Assembly: GCA_018287875.1 (NCBI GenBank)
Contig: JAGVVL010000015.1
Location: forward strand, 496,001 to 560,000
Length of the DNA: 64,000 nucleotides
Origin: Nigrospora sphaerica
Lineage: Eukaryota > Ascomycota > Sordariomycetes > Amphisphaeriales > Apiosporaceae
Direction of reading: 5' to 3'
In this document: positions 45,160 to 57,687 of the stretch, one piece after another
How positions within the stretch are numbered: position 1 is the first letter of the stretch
Layout of the letters: every line of letters starts with the position of its first letter
Position numbers and translations under genes: made by a program
Notes under the pieces: generated by a model
What the model was told of the DNA's origin: nothing
Seen by the model: only the letters and a program-made list of their open reading frames with translations
The model's database searches: none

Positions 45160-46771
45160 GTTCGGTATACAATGGAAAACAACCAAAAGCGAGAAAAGGA
45201 AAAAGTGTTTGGAGTTGGGGGAAGATTAAAAAAAAACACACAGGACGATACCAGACAGACGGCCCGGTGGTGGTGGGGTTGCACTAGCACCTCACCTCTT
45301 TTCATAGCCGACCTGCATGCCGGCAGTACAGGACACCTACACTACGCCTTTCCCTGGACCGAGGTTGCCTTTTTCCGCCAGGCCGCCTGCGCCCACGTTG
45401 CTGCAAAGCGCCGGGGCGCACCCAATCTTCTACCTACCCACTACAACAATTGCTGCCTCTGCGCAACCCGATTTCTTTCGTCGTCATGAATTTCACGCAA
45501 GAACAGCCTATACCCGCTCGGCGGATCACGACTTGTGTACGAGTCCAGGTCACAGCGCCATTTGCATGCTGATCTTTGCCTAACATCTTTGCTGCCTGTG
45601 CAACTTTTTTTATCTTTTCTTCTCTGCCATTTTGAGGGCGATCCATATCACTGGGATTGGTACATGGGTGGGGTTATTACACCTTACGAAGGGGGGGAAA
45701 AGGAAACCGGGCACTTTGCCCTCTGCGATTTGCACTGTACGTTGGGTTGCGTATTGCCTCAGTTTTGGAGATGGTGGTGCTGGAGTTGTATGTTATTTTT
45801 TTTGTCGGCGGCCATGCCACCGTGGTCGCTTCTCTGAGCAGGGGGTGCTGGAGCTGTACGTGTTTGGTCGGTCACCATGTCGCCATGGCCGCTTCTCTGT
45901 TCGGACGTTATTTCGATACGGGATGAATACAAGTAGATGTCATACGTATGGGGGCTCTTCGGCATCCTCCTTGAAAGGCCTTGTCCGACACCGCCGTTGA
46001 ACCTGAGTTTGCACCTCCCAGACCTTTGGGCTGGGCTCCTATCGCTCAGCCTGAATACGCCGTTCATACGGAAATCGACGCCGCCGTCCTGCTGCGCAAA
46101 AGGAAGGGGGGGGGGGTGACATCTTGCGGGATGGCTCCTCCCCCGGGGCCATGGGCCTCGGGCCTTGCTGTCGCCTAAGCCTCGGCTTGGGGCCATCATC
46201 GATCGTGAAACTTGGGCCCGCGCTTTTCCTGACAGCGTCCCCGGACGAGGCTTGACCGAGGTGCAAACCTAGGCGGCCGGCGTCGCGGTTCTGTTGCCCA
46301 CTCAGCCCAAAAGCTTGCTCTTACGGCGTATCCCGGCGTGGGTTGGCTTCGATAGGGCCGGCTTACTTGCGGGACTTTTCGGGGCTGTTAATCGTCCTCC
46401 CAATTACCACGTCGTGGTGACGGGCTTTTGCTGACGAGGGCGCGGGAGACACGGCCAAACTCGAGTCAGAGGAGGGGGTGCAACGGGGAATCAACTGCCT
46501 TTGCGCGCAACGCTATTCCCGGGGGCCCGAAGTAGTCCCACGCACCGAGGTAGGAGGAGGGTAAGTGGCCGAGTGGTTTTGCCGGCTGGGCGCTACGAAG
46601 TATGCGGGCAAGTGTCTCGGGTCTTTTACCTACCGCGTCTATTCCCTGCCTCCTCCTGCTCTTCTGCCCAATACGACCCACGTGCTGCGTGATTTCCTCG
46701 CAGCAGCAGCCGCCTTCTCCTCTCGGGGGAGGCTGGGGGTTTTCCACGCGCCCATCCTCCAGCCTTTTTGC
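45160..46771. other. Convergent intergenic region, 1.6 kb
   Basis: It lies between the converging Opi1-type gene and the CE12 esterase gene. It has AT-richer 3' flank sequence after 45160, and an 11-G homopolymer at 46106-46116. No gene is supported. Confidence 0.5.
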
Positions 46772-47749
46772 CTACGCCGGCAGCCCGCTCCAGATCTTGG
46801 CGCTCAGATCAGCGTCGGGCGCGATCCAGGGGCCGAGACAGGGGGCGGCGCCGGGGTCCCGCAGTACTAGGTCGGCGAGCATGCGGCCGAAGACGAGGCT
46901 GCCGCGGGCGTCGAGGTGCGTCGTGTCGTTGGCGTTTAGGTTGTAGGCGTGGGCGGCGGCGGGGCCGAGGGCGGCGACGTAGGCGCGCGACGCCGCGTTG
47001 AGGTCGAGGGCCGGCGTGCCCGTCGCCGCGGCCACGGCGAGGGTGACGTTGCGCTCGGCGCCGAGCGAGTCGACGACGGCGAGCCCCCCCGAGGCGGCCG
47101 TCTCGAAGACGCGACGCGTCAGCGGCGTCACCAGCACGGGCCGGCCGCCGCGGGCCCGCACGTCGCCCGCGAGCCGCCCCAGGTTCGCCCCGTACTCGGC
47201 GAGCGTCAGGTTCTTGGCCGGCTTCTGGTCGTTGTGCCCGAACTGTATCGTCACCCAGACGTCGAAGCCGGCGGCGCGCCGCGCCTCCACCAGCCCGAGG
47301 GCCGCCGCCCAGTCGCCCCCTGCCACGAAGGACGCCGTCGTCGCCCCGTTGTGGCCCCTGCCCGTCGTCCGTTCCGAGTCAGTGGGTGTTTCGTGGCGCA
47401 GGGTCCGGTGTCATCTCCGACCGGCCCGGCTGAATTAAAGGCTTACGTGGGCGGTAATGATGGGAGGGATTCGTGCCGAAAGGGGTCTACATAAGAAGAC
47501 ACCAGGTGCCCAAACTTACAGGTTCTGCCCGCCCGCCGGCGCCCGCAGGAACGACAGGAACCCGTTGCCCCAACCGCCGCCGCCCGCCGACTGCACCGCC
47601 GTCGTCGAGTCGCCGGCCAGGACGAAGAAGGGCGGGTGGCAGGGCGAACAGGCCGGGACGACGGCCGGTGGAGGGGCGGTCGGGTAGGCGTGGGCTGGGG
47701 GAGCGAAGGTGAGGTTGAGGAGGAGGAGGAGCGGTGAGAGGAGTTTCAT
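46772..47749 (-). CDS. Secreted rhamnogalacturonan acetylesterase (CE12, SGNH/GDSL)
   Basis: On the minus strand exons 47749-47520 and 47357-46772 encode 271 residues. The enzyme removes acetyl groups from rhamnogalacturonan in pectin. The signal peptide is LLSPLLLLLNLTFAPPAHA. Block I is FFVLAGDSTTAV with nucleophile Ser48, followed by GGGWGNGF. After the splice come GHNGATTASF and the block III motif IQFGHNDQKP. The Asp-His pair is in NDTTHLDARG near the C-terminus. The 162-nt intron is long for this window; the join QN-L-GHNG is phase 2. A proline-rich insert after the signal (YPTAPPPAVVPACSPCHPP) is unusual for CE12 proteins and may be a short linker. A TATA-like element lies about 175 bp upstream. 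Confidence 0.9.
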
Positions 47750-48744
47750 GGTGAGGGCCGCCGGGTTGGGCCGTGCTGGTTGCCGGTATCTGGCCAGGTT
47801 CACTGGGTAGGCCTGCGCGTAGAGATCGGGGAGGATGGATCGTCAGGCGGACTGTGAATCCGTAGGGGGAACTATTTGTCGCTACAGTCCATGATGCGCT
47901 CTCCCCTCCAGTGAGGGCCAACGACTATTTATCCCCGGGCCATCGCCCGGCGGCTGGGCCGTTCGTGATGGTATATTTTCTCCGGGGCTGTGCGCTCGCG
48001 GTAGTTGGCCCCGAGACCAGGGTCTTTTCCCCCTTGGAGGTTCCCCGCGCGGAAGCGGTGCCTCCCTCCCCGCAATCTGCTGTCTTTCCCCGTATGGGCG
48101 AGGTGGAGAATCGGACTTTTTTCTGGTGGTCTGAGAGAATGGAACTATGTAACTGGATGTGGTTTAATTCATGCCTGTTCATCAGTGGCATGTTCAAGTA
48201 ACACTACACGGGCACCTATGGACCCCCAGACAATGCCGACTGTCTATTGGATACCCATCTATTCCAGGGCACCGATTTCCTGCTCTGAGCAACGGCCCTC
48301 AAGCAACAGGCCAGGCCGCGCTTACCCGTAGCGGTGCTTACGGCATGCCGCACGTAGTTGCCTCTCCTTGGAGTGAGTGCCCAGGTAAAACTGTCTATTT
48401 CTACACTGCCCCTTCACACCTACCCCCGCATTCGATGCTGTGCCAGAGCATCGATACTACCTGCAGCGCAAAATTTATCAAAACACCAACCGCACGGCCG
48501 GCGATACTCAATTTGGTGGGCATGCGTTGATAGCGCAACCCAAGGTGAATGCCCCCAGGTCCACTGCAGTCCAATCGGTTTGGTCGGCAGGACTAGCGGC
48601 CCGAAGACGTCCATCCTTCATCCGATGTCGTCCCTTTGGTGAAATCGGCGCTCCCGCTGGCAATCCATCTTCCCGACGCGACCATGAATGGGCACGACCC
48701 GTTCTGCGCTATTAATACTGTTTACCAACACCCCGTTCCCTGCG
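47750..48744. other. Divergent promoter region, 1 kb
   Basis: It separates the CE12 esterase (minus) from the HET gene (plus). No other gene or repeat was recognised. An in-frame ATG at 48688 could extend the HET protein by 19 residues. Confidence 0.5.
47925..47933 (-). promoter_or_regulatory. TATA-like element of the CE12 gene
   Basis: Read on the minus strand, GATAAATAG lies about 175 bp upstream of the start codon at 47749. Assignment is by position. Confidence 0.35.
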
Positions 48745-50706
48745 ATGGATTGGCACGAGAGCTGCAGGAAGGCCGACATCGTTTTCTTTGACGACGGCCG
48801 CAGCTGCCTGAGCTGCGGCGCCGTTGCGCCCGAATGCACCTCGTCGCCGCTGCCCCCGATCCGGCAGCTCGCCGAGATTCGCATTCTCTCCCTCAAGTTC
48901 GGCAGCGCGTCGGAACCCATCGTCTGCGATGTCTTCACCAAGGACTTGGCGACATACCCCGAGTATGAGGCCATCTCTTACACGTGGGCCGACGAGTCGG
49001 GAGACGCTGCCAAGTCCCGGACCATCCAAGTCTCGGGCAAGTCTTTTGGCGTGACGGCCAATTGCGAGAATGCCCTTCGTCGGGCCCGCAGGCGCTTCAC
49101 CGATCGCAACATATGGATCGACGCCGTCTGCATCGACCAGGACAACGTCGAGGAACGCGGCCATCAGGTCGGACTCATGCCGCGCATCTACGCCGGCGCC
49201 AAGCACGTTCTCGTATACGTTGGCGAGGCCACGGAACATTCCACCGCCGCCGTCGCAAGCATCACCCGCGGTCCTATTCGATGGGAACCTTTCCTCGGGC
49301 TCATGTCCCGAAGATACTTCACCAGGGCCTGGACTCTCCAAGAAGTCGCTCTTGCTAGGAAGGCCACTCTTCTCTGCGGCGAGGACTCGTTGCCATGGGC
49401 ACTGCTGGCTCGACGCATCAGAACGATCACCCCTTCAACCTTTGATCCCCCCCAAACCCGGGACATATTGATGGTGCTCCCTCCCCAGCTGAGCTTTGAC
49501 TACACCCTGTATTCATCCCCCGGCCATGTGCTCACTTTACTGGATTTCGGGCGCCGCAGTCAGGCAGCGGACCCCAGAGACAAGGTCTTCTCTCTTCTGG
49601 GCCTCATGCCTGGAGGTCGGATGGGCGATATCGAGGCTGATTATAGCATGGACACATGTCGGCTCTACACCAAGGTTGCAGAATACCTTGCAGCACAGCA
49701 CGGGTGGATGGCCGTGCTCGCAAGAGCCGGGACTGACAGATCTTCCATCGTTGCATTGCCTTCATGGGTTCCCGACTGGAGCCACGGGTGTTGCGCTGCA
49801 CCGCCAGAGCTAAGCAGGCTCCCGTTTCATCCCTACGCCAACGCCATTTGCGACGCTGGGGGAAAAACGCTTATCATCAAACTTTTGGTCCTTGGCTCCA
49901 AAGCTGTGGATTTCAGATATCTGCGTCGAACTACGGAGTTCGAGCTCAATGTGCATTGGGATTCTTATATTGCTCAACGCACCCAAACCCATATTTGGAG
50001 TCTAAGTCTCACGTCTTTGAAGCACATCGCGACGCCATGTATTGACTTCCTTACTCATCTGCTGAACACCACCGATTTAGCCGTGGGCCAAGACACTTTT
50101 CCTTCCATCATTACTCACCAGACGGGGTTCGTCGACCTGATGATGAAGTACCCTTCGGCATCGAGCGAGTCTGGCAGCCCAGAATTTAGCTTTGAAGGTA
50201 TGCGGCCCACCTTTGGAACGCATGCGCTTTGGGGCGTTCCGATCCAAACCGCTGCCCAAATCTTCACCATGACGATTGCCGAGATGGTGCACCTAGACAT
50301 TTTCTCGGGCCTCGTGGCCGTTCCCGACCTACCCAACACACCGAGCGAAGAAGAGCATGCCAACGCGGATGGGTACCTCGAAGCCGTGCTTCTCCACAGC
50401 CGCGCCGTACTGGCCTCGGGGGCACCCTTGGCCCCGGCCCTCGCAAACTTTTGGAGCGCCAAGTACCACGCGGGCGAGCTGGCGGGGGTGGAAGCGCGGA
50501 ACCGGTCGTCCCTGCGTATCACGGCCTGTGTCGGCTGGAAGGCCAGAGTAGAGGCGACGTACACAACGACGAACGTGACGGCGGCGGAAATGGAGAGCGG
50601 GCTGTGGAGCACCCATCACCCCCTCTTCGCCAAGGCCAACGAGGTCTTGTGGAAGCTGTTTCTACACCAACACTTGTATCGAGAGATGTCGGTTACGGTA
50701 TGTTGA
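48745..50706 (+). CDS. HET-domain protein (heterokaryon incompatibility type)
   Basis: This single-exon gene encodes 653 residues from the ATG at 48745, which has G at -3 and +4; a weaker in-frame ATG lies at 48688. HET proteins trigger cell death on non-self recognition, though most copies have no tested role. The N-terminus has a short Cys motif (RSCLSCGAVAPEC). HET signatures follow: YEAISYTWADESGD, RNIWIDAVCIDQDNVEERGHQV, RIYAGAKHVLVYVGEA and SRRYFTRAWTLQEVALARKA. Then come DPRDKVFSLLGL and PSWVPDWS. The rest has no recognised partner domain. The frame is intact over its whole length. Confidence 0.92.
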   Translation: MDWHESCRKADIVFFDDGRSCLSCGAVAPECTSSPLPPIRQLAEIRILSLKFGSASEPIVCDVFTKDLATYPEYEAISYTWADESGDAAKSRTIQVSGKSFGVTANCENALRRARRRFTDRNIWIDAVCIDQDNVEERGHQVGLMPRIYAGAKHVLVYVGEATEHSTAAVASITRGPIRWEPFLGLMSRRYFTRAWTLQEVALARKATLLCGEDSLPWALLARRIRTITPSTFDPPQTRDILMVLPPQLSFDYTLYSSPGHVLTLLDFGRRSQAADPRDKVFSLLGLMPGGRMGDIEADYSMDTCRLYTKVAEYLAAQHGWMAVLARAGTDRSSIVALPSWVPDWSHGCCAAPPELSRLPFHPYANAICDAGGKTLIIKLLVLGSKAVDFRYLRRTTEFELNVHWDSYIAQRTQTHIWSLSLTSLKHIATPCIDFLTHLLNTTDLAVGQDTFPSIITHQTGFVDLMMKYPSASSESGSPEFSFEGMRPTFGTHALWGVPIQTAAQIFTMTIAEMVHLDIFSGLVAVPDLPNTPSEEEHANADGYLEAVLLHSRAVLASGAPLAPALANFWSAKYHAGELAGVEARNRSSLRITACVGWKARVEATYTTTNVTAAEMESGLWSTHHPLFAKANEVLWKLFLHQHLYREMSVTVC

Positions 50707-51241
50707 ATCGGAATAAAATCGACACTACTTGCCTCCGATATATCCATGCGGGAGGGGTGGTCGTCTCACTGGACAATGTATATGACCACCCCCCCCCTTT
50801 CTTTTTCAACTTTTTATTTTTCTATTTTTGCAGTCTGATGAAGTGCTTGAGTATTCATATACGATCTGGCAATTGCCAAAGTAAAGTCTGCGAGGAAATG
50901 AAGTGGGACATCTCAATAAAGGCCTGCTCAGAATTCGCAGCAGCCCTCCAGCCCCCACAGCAGCAAACCCCTATTTCCTAGTCCACAGCCACCATTGAGC
51001 ATCTATGCATAGGGAGTGCGAGTCCTTAGAAATCGCTCGGATCGGGGTATATTGGCTGGATTACAAAGGAAACTACTAATACAACGGAAGCCCGCCGTGT
51101 TTCTACGCGCAGGGCTGACTATGAACATTACGTATGCACACAAAGGTCGTGGTATATTTGTGGGCCCACTGGCCGTTTCGTTTTTAGATCTCTCTCGCTG
51201 CCGGGGGGCGGACACTGTGCCCCTTGGTGGCCGGGCTCGTT
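50707..51241. other. Convergent intergenic region, 0.5 kb
   Basis: It holds the 3' flanks of the HET gene and the GMC oxidoreductase gene. It is AT-richer than its neighbours, with C- and T-runs near 50790-50825. Confidence 0.5.
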
Positions 51242-53257
51242 TTACCGTCCCTTGATGATGCCGTCGGCGATCTTCTCGGCGAGGGCGTAGACGGTGCTCT
51301 GGGGGTGGCCAGGGGGCAGGAGGGGGAAGCTGCTGGAGTCGACGACGCGCAGGCCGGCGACGCCGAAGACGCGGGCCTCGTTGTCGATGACGGCCATGGC
51401 ATCGGTGGCGCGGCCCATCTTGCAGGTACCGGCGGCGTGCCAGACCGTCATGAGGCTGTCGCGGATGACGTCGAGGATCTCGTCGTCCGTCTGCGTGGCG
51501 GGGCCGGGCCAGTACTCGTCGCCGACGACGACGGGCCGGAGCGCGTCGAGCGCCCACACCTCGCGCATGCGCCGGTACCAGGCCACGGCCACCTCCTGGT
51601 CGGCCTTGGCCTCGAGCCAGTTGGGGCTCACGAGCGGCAGATCGGCCGTCGAGGCGCTGCGGATGGTGACGTTGCCGCGCGACAGGGGCGCCGCCAGAGC
51701 GCCCAGGTTGGTCGCGTATTGCTTGCCGTTGAGCGGCTGCTGCAGCGCCGGGAAGGTGAAGTCGCCGATGTAGCCGTTGCCCGAGATGTGCTCGACCTCG
51801 GGCCAGTCGGCGGGGAACCGGTCGAGGGCTGCGCGCGTCTCGGCCGAGAAGGTGTCGCGGTATTTGGCCGGAAGCTTCTCCCAGCCCAGGAACTCGACGA
51901 CGTTGGACGACAGGGGGCCCGACTGGTCCGTAACGTACTCGGCCAGCGCCCCGGCCAGCACGACGGGGTCGTGCAGCACGCGGTCCAGCGTGTCGAAGGC
52001 CACCTCGTACGCCGGCCCAAACATGATATGGTCCCACATGTTCTGGCCAACGCCGGGCCGGTCCGCGAGTACGGGGATGTCATGCGCCTCCAGCGTGGCC
52101 GCCGGCCCGATGCCGGACACCATCAACAGCTGGGGCGATTGGAACACGCCGGCGCTGAGAATGACCTCCTTGCGCGCGTGCAGCGTGTAGTCGACGCCGA
52201 GGGAGTTGACGCGCACGCCGGTGGCTTTCTGGTTGTCGTCAAATAGCACCTTGCGCGCCATCGTCTGCGTGTAGACCTTGAGCGTGTCCAAGTTGTCGCG
52301 CGTTGCCTTGTAGATGTACTCGGACGATGTGCTGCGTGTCTGGTCTTTGGACCGGATGGTGGACTGCGAGTAGTGGTAACCCAGAAGCGAGCCGTTGTTG
52401 AAGCCCGTCGTCGGCTCCAGCCCGATGGCCTGCAGACCACGCTCCAGCCACGTCGCCCACACCGAAACCCAGTTGGTGTATCCCACCTGCACCGGACCTC
52501 CGTCGGTGGCCGAGAAAGCCTCCGGATCGTATTTGGTCGACGCGTTGGCCCTGCGCTTCTCCGTATTGGGTGGTGTGAAAGTCACAGCCTTTTCGAAAAA
52601 GGGGGCCAGTGCCGACAGCCTGTGGTGTACTAATTAGCGACCCACAAATACCAAGGAGCCATGCTGCACAAAGCATGGGGAAGCGGACACGACCGACCTG
52701 TAGCTCTCATCGCCGACTTCCTCGGCCCACATATCGTACGAACCCGTGGAGCCGCGGTGGTAGATCATGAAGTTCAAGGCTGATGAACCGCCCAGACACT
52801 TGCCGCGCGCGTAGTGCACGCGGCGGTTGTTAGCGCCGGCCTGGGGTTCCGTCTGGAACTGCCAGTCGACCGTGGGGACCGAGTCGAGCATGCTGGCCCC
52901 GATGCCGATGATGTCGCCGGCGGGCGTAGTACCCAGGACCGGCTTGCCAATCTCGTAGTACAAGCCGGCCTCGACAATGGCCACGTTGTGGCCCGCCTTG
53001 GCCAGACGGTACCCGATGGCGTTGCCCGCAGTGCCGCCTCCCACAACGACGTAGTCGTACGTTTCCTCGACGCCCAGGGCTCCGCCTAGCGCGCCGAGCG
53101 CGCCCCGGATGAGGCCCTCACCCGAGAGCACCGCCTTGACGGCGTCTGTGAGCGGGTTGAGAATGCCGCCGCCGATACCGCCGAGGAGGTCGCCCACGAG
53201 TGGCGCGGTCAAGACAGCCGGGGCGCCCAGAAGGGGCAGGAGGGTCTTGGAATGCAT
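51242..53257 (-). CDS. Secreted GMC oxidoreductase (AA3-like)
   Basis: On the minus strand exons 53257-52698 and 52619-51242 encode 645 residues. GMC flavoenzymes oxidise alcohols, sugars or aryl alcohols and can feed H2O2 to lignocellulose attack. The N-terminus is signal-like (SKTLLPLLGAPAVLTAPLV), followed by a Gly/Leu-rich stretch. The FAD-binding motif is VVVGGGTAGNAIGYRLA. The GMC signatures are KCLGGSSALNFMIYHRG and GVFQSPQLLMVSGIGP. The active-site region is TVWHAAGTCKMG, and the second His is in PPGHPQSTVYALAEKI. The 78-nt phase 2 intron restores an Arg codon, joining DESYR to LSALAPFF. Choline-dehydrogenase-like or versicolorin-B-synthase-like activity is equally possible; the substrate is open. 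Confidence 0.92.
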
Positions 53258-56200
53258 GCCGAATTGGGATTTGAAAGAAAGGACTCAAGCGGCAGTTGCA
53301 AGATGACAGGGGCTAAGGTTGCATTCGGTAATCAGGAGTGCATGCTGAACGACTCGTGAGTACCAGAAAATGAAGTGAGTGGTAACGGGCGGAAGGGTTA
53401 AAAAGATCGGGTGTTACCAAGATGAAAAGGAACCCGTAGGTGTCGCTGCCGAGGTGCGTACGCATCCCCCTCATATGTGGCCCCAGATCCCGATTTTTCA
53501 ACCGGCTCGACCTGCGTAAGTACGCATGCCAAATGCAGGGAAGTGGCAGGGGAGAGCATGGTAGAAGATTGGAAAGGGGAGCTGGCAATATCGTCAGAAA
53601 TGACAACAGCATAACCGGATAGAAGCAGACAAGGCCGAGAGGGGGAGGGCGGGACCAAGACGACCTCTGCATGCAGAGCCTAGAAAAAATGGGGTAGATG
53701 AGGTTAACGATCGTCTTTTGGTGTCTTTACCGGGCAGCCTGGTCACCACGAGGGTGTGGGGGGTTGGGGTGTCTGCAGTGGCGTGGTCACTCGACCTACC
53801 TGAAGGGGAGACATGCCGGACAGGACCACGTGCGCCGGTACGACGACGGCAGCCGAGCCAGTGCCACCGGTGACACGGTGCCATGCGGCCTAGTCCGCTG
53901 TGGCATTGCGGGTGGGCGGCCAGGAGGGTTTGATGAGTGGTTCACGAGTGGCTGTCAGGCATGTCGACCAGGAAGCGGCTTGCCGGAGCCGGCCCCTGGC
54001 CCTCTCCCACTGAAAGACTTCTGGTCTACTGTGTTTAACACAGACATGGTTGGTGCCTTGTCAGCACTGTCTTGGCCACAGTCGTATCAGGCCCGGGGCC
54101 ACTTGGTGGGATCCTTACCGAACTTTTTAAGTACCATGGGACCATGGTGAGGGACTCGGGGACGCAGTGCGGGTTCAACTCGACGCTGGCCTCGCTGGGC
54201 ATCAGCACTAATTCCCTGCCAGACGAGAAACCATCAATAAGGTGCCGTTGGAACAACAGCCAAATCAAGAGGCAGCACAACGAGAGGAGCGGGTCTCCCG
54301 GCGCAGTAAGCCGGGGAAATTGCCCTCTCGGGATCAGAAGAATGCAGACGAAAGAGGGGTTGTCCGCTATTCCAGAGACCCGGAGCTGTACGATGATGTC
54401 GACGTGGGGGCTTGGCGCGGCAGCAGAGGCGGGAAGAGCACCAGTTCCGAGATGGCTGCAAACCGACGGATACTTGGGGCGAACCGCTGGGTTGGGAATT
54501 GGCTTATTTCTTTTTTCTTACTGCATGCACGTGCAGAATGGGCGCTTTCCTGCTGCAGGTGTGCTCACGCACTGCATTAGCCAAGAGGGGCGGGGAATGG
54601 ATGCATCAGGAAAACACCCATGGGGATCCAGCGGTAGTGCAACCTTCCGTTAGCGCGTGTGATGGAATCCCGTCACACACGAGGGGACGAGAGTACCGGC
54701 CGGCCGGTAGGGCGTTTCTCGGGAAATTGGGCCAAGCCGCGGGTTTGGCAGACAGGTGTACTCGTACGGATGTGGCTTAGCTACGGCCGAGACGGAACCA
54801 ACATGACCAACGGTTTCTTCGTACAGTCATTAGGACCGACCTGGGGTTTTGCCGTGTTGGGACGAGTCGACCAGTCTGTCGGTAACATATTGCGAAGACG
54901 CCCACCTTACGGCGTGTACGTGCACGAAGACTGTGCCGCAGGGGGCACACGCAACGCCAAGGCTTACCACCTGTTGATGCCAATATTGCTTTTCTTGGTC
55001 GAGAGGGGGCATACGATGACGGCAGAGAGATGCCGCAGGCGAGATTACCAGCGAACGGCGGTTGCGGGCGGGGTTTGGTACAAATACCTGTAGGGCGATG
55101 TTGCACTGCAGCGGCTCCGCTTTCCTCCCTCCGCTTTTGCTGACGGTCGGCTGGTGTGGGCGTGTCGCGCCACTTTTCGCGCCGCGTACACGCACGGGAA
55201 CGTACTGCACAACTCCCGGTGATGAGGATAACGTAGCCAATCCATGCGGCGGAAAGAAAACACGAGAATCACCTATCACCAAGCGACCCATTCCCATCAG
55301 GGCGACGGGTAAGCTAGTGACGACCATCTGGATTTTGCACTGGTTCACCTATCTACGGTAACAAACGCCCGCTTTCCCAATGTGGTCGATCCGCCAGGGT
55401 GACCATGCAAACGTGTGTGGTTCGCCCAATCGTGGGAACGTCCGCCGAACGAACCGCGGGGCTACGAACCCTGGGCGGCTCTTTTCCGAACGACGACCGG
55501 GGGAGAACCTTGTGGCGCCAGCACCAGCATGCCCGACGATCCGGCTACCCACCTCTGTTGCTGGTACAAACTGACTGCCTACGTAGTAACTTATATACTA
55601 GGACGGTGCCTCGATCACCAGCGCACACAACATCCATCGTCGCGTGGCGTACATTCCGTGCCCTCGTTTCTTCCCTCCCCATGTTCCCCCCGGCGACTGG
55701 TCCGTGCTGCGAACGGGGGTTGCTCATTAGGCATGACGCCGATCTATTGTGTGCGGCGACTCATGCACTCGGCCGAGACGGTGAGCCGTACCTGGGCCGT
55801 GCCATAAGCTCCGGGGACGAACAGTAAGTGTCGCACTGAAGGAGGCGTGGGAAGCGAAAGGTTCAAGGTTATCCATTAGAAAGGACAAAAGAAAGGGCCA
55901 GACATGGCAGACTATATACTCGTAGCTGGGGATCGCTCCCCACATGCTCCACAGGGCCTACTATAGGTCACAGTAGCTCCTCACGTGATCTGGTAGGCGT
56001 AACTAGAGATAGCCTCATATTGCCACAGTAAGTGTGTTTAATTAGGTCGCCCATCACGGTGGCTTCATTCCGTGCACCCCGGACTTTTGCACACTCGGCG
56101 TGGTTGATGGGACTCAAGGCCTGGTACGGGGAGGGTAACTAACTTGGCTACTTTTGCCACTCCTGCGACCCTCCGTAATAGAGGTTGCCGGCCTACCCTG

Positions 56201-57687
56201 CCTTGCGTACGAAGGATGGCAACCAAAGACACACCTTGCCTGCATCCCCGGTCGAATACGACGCTGTGGAGCGAGATGAGCCGTTCCATTCTAGGCTCAC
56301 AATCTCCCACTCTGTTCTCGCAACCTGGCTGTTAGCCTTCTTTGTTAGTCCTGCGGCCCTGTGGGAACACGAGCGTCGGAAGAAGCATATTCAGGGGGTA
56401 GGCAACGGCATCCTCCGCATCGCTGCCGTGCAGCAATATGGGCCAGAGCTGCAAGCAAAAGGGAAGCGCCCACCATCTTGCAGACGCAGTACATTGCGTT
56501 TCGCTACCGACTCCGCCCGGGGTTTCGGAAATGTTGAGGTCCGACACAGGTTACCCAGGTCGTCACTCACGTGTATAAATATGTCCGCCCACGTCGCTAG
56601 CCATGGAGGAGAAGGATTTCGGACATGGTGCAAGTCTTCTCCATTTCTTTTCCACCGTCGGCAAAAGCTAGAGAGTAGGTGAAGGTGAAGCAGGGATATG
56701 AAGGCGCCAGCTGTCAAGAGCCCCAATGCATCCTATCCTGATCATGACCTTAGAAATACCCCAGCCCCAATCGTTCCGGTATGTTCTTTTGTGCTGGGAT
56801 ACGGAGCGCTGGCGTAAACGTACTGGCCGAAATTCCTCCGAAACCGGGAGTACTTGAGTTCGTTAAGTATTTAATCATTCGGTGCCGTTACCTGCTTAGT
56901 CGATGCAAAAGACAGAATGCGAATATTGCAGTTGAGATCACCGCACTGTGGCTGAAACAAAGACTCCGCTTTGAAAATGGCCAACCTCCTTCGATACGAT
57001 CTACTGTCCGTGATTATGTCTTACGTGGTAACCGCTCGAGTGGCTTGAGTATGTACCTCGCATGCACCTACAAACACGAAGTTGAGAAACGAAGTGCGCG
57101 CCTCTTTGCCTACAACTCTCCGTTACCTGGTCTGTCCACTGCTGGAGCTGACTTGGAATTCTTGATACTTTGTCGGGCTCGTAAGGTGATCTGGCCCTGT
57201 GGCTCAGTAACCCTCGTCCACCATCCACCCTACCTATTTATTTTGGGATACATTATGAAACAAAATCCATAATCCGATGGAGCATCTGATTTTAGCACTT
57301 TATAATCATTCGGGAACACGTAGCTGGCAGGTACTAGCCACATTTCGGCAGGTGTGCGCAACTCAATAAATTTTATACGTACGGAACTGTGGGCAAGGTC
57401 GAGTACGACTTAAAAGTATGGTATTAGTAGACCAGGCCGGTCCAATACTAGTTATAGTTTAAAAGCCCTCAAAAGGATAGCCATCCGATCAAAAAGGGAC
57501 TTCGACCCGGCAGACGTCTGCGACTAAGATTGAAGGAAGAAGAGAAGCCTCATCCCACTCAACCGGTCGGCGAACCATCATCCAAGCCGGGAAAAAACTA
57601 GTCACCAGAAGGCATCACGATACCTCGTCAGGCGTGACGGAGAGCAGGCCCGCCACGCGTCGCGCAGGGGCTCCCCCGTGCCCCCAC
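53258..57687. other. Gene-poor region, 4.4 kb
   Basis: I found no gene with a recognisable domain or consistent splicing on either strand. Open frames are short and unrelated to known families. At 55956-55998 a short inverted pair GCCTAC/GTAGGC flanks a TCACGTGA palindrome. The stretch 57240-57500 is AT-rich. It may contain unrecognised relics. Confidence 0.5.

Noticed and set aside
46566..46670. TGGCCGAGTGGTT, a Ser/Leu-tRNA-like A box
   Set aside because: No B box, no foldable anticodon arm and no convincing acceptor pairing follow, so no tRNA gene is called.
55956..55998. TCACGTGA palindrome flanked by GCCTAC/GTAGGC
   Set aside because: The flanking arms are only 6 bp and no second copy was noticed; a transposon end cannot be claimed.
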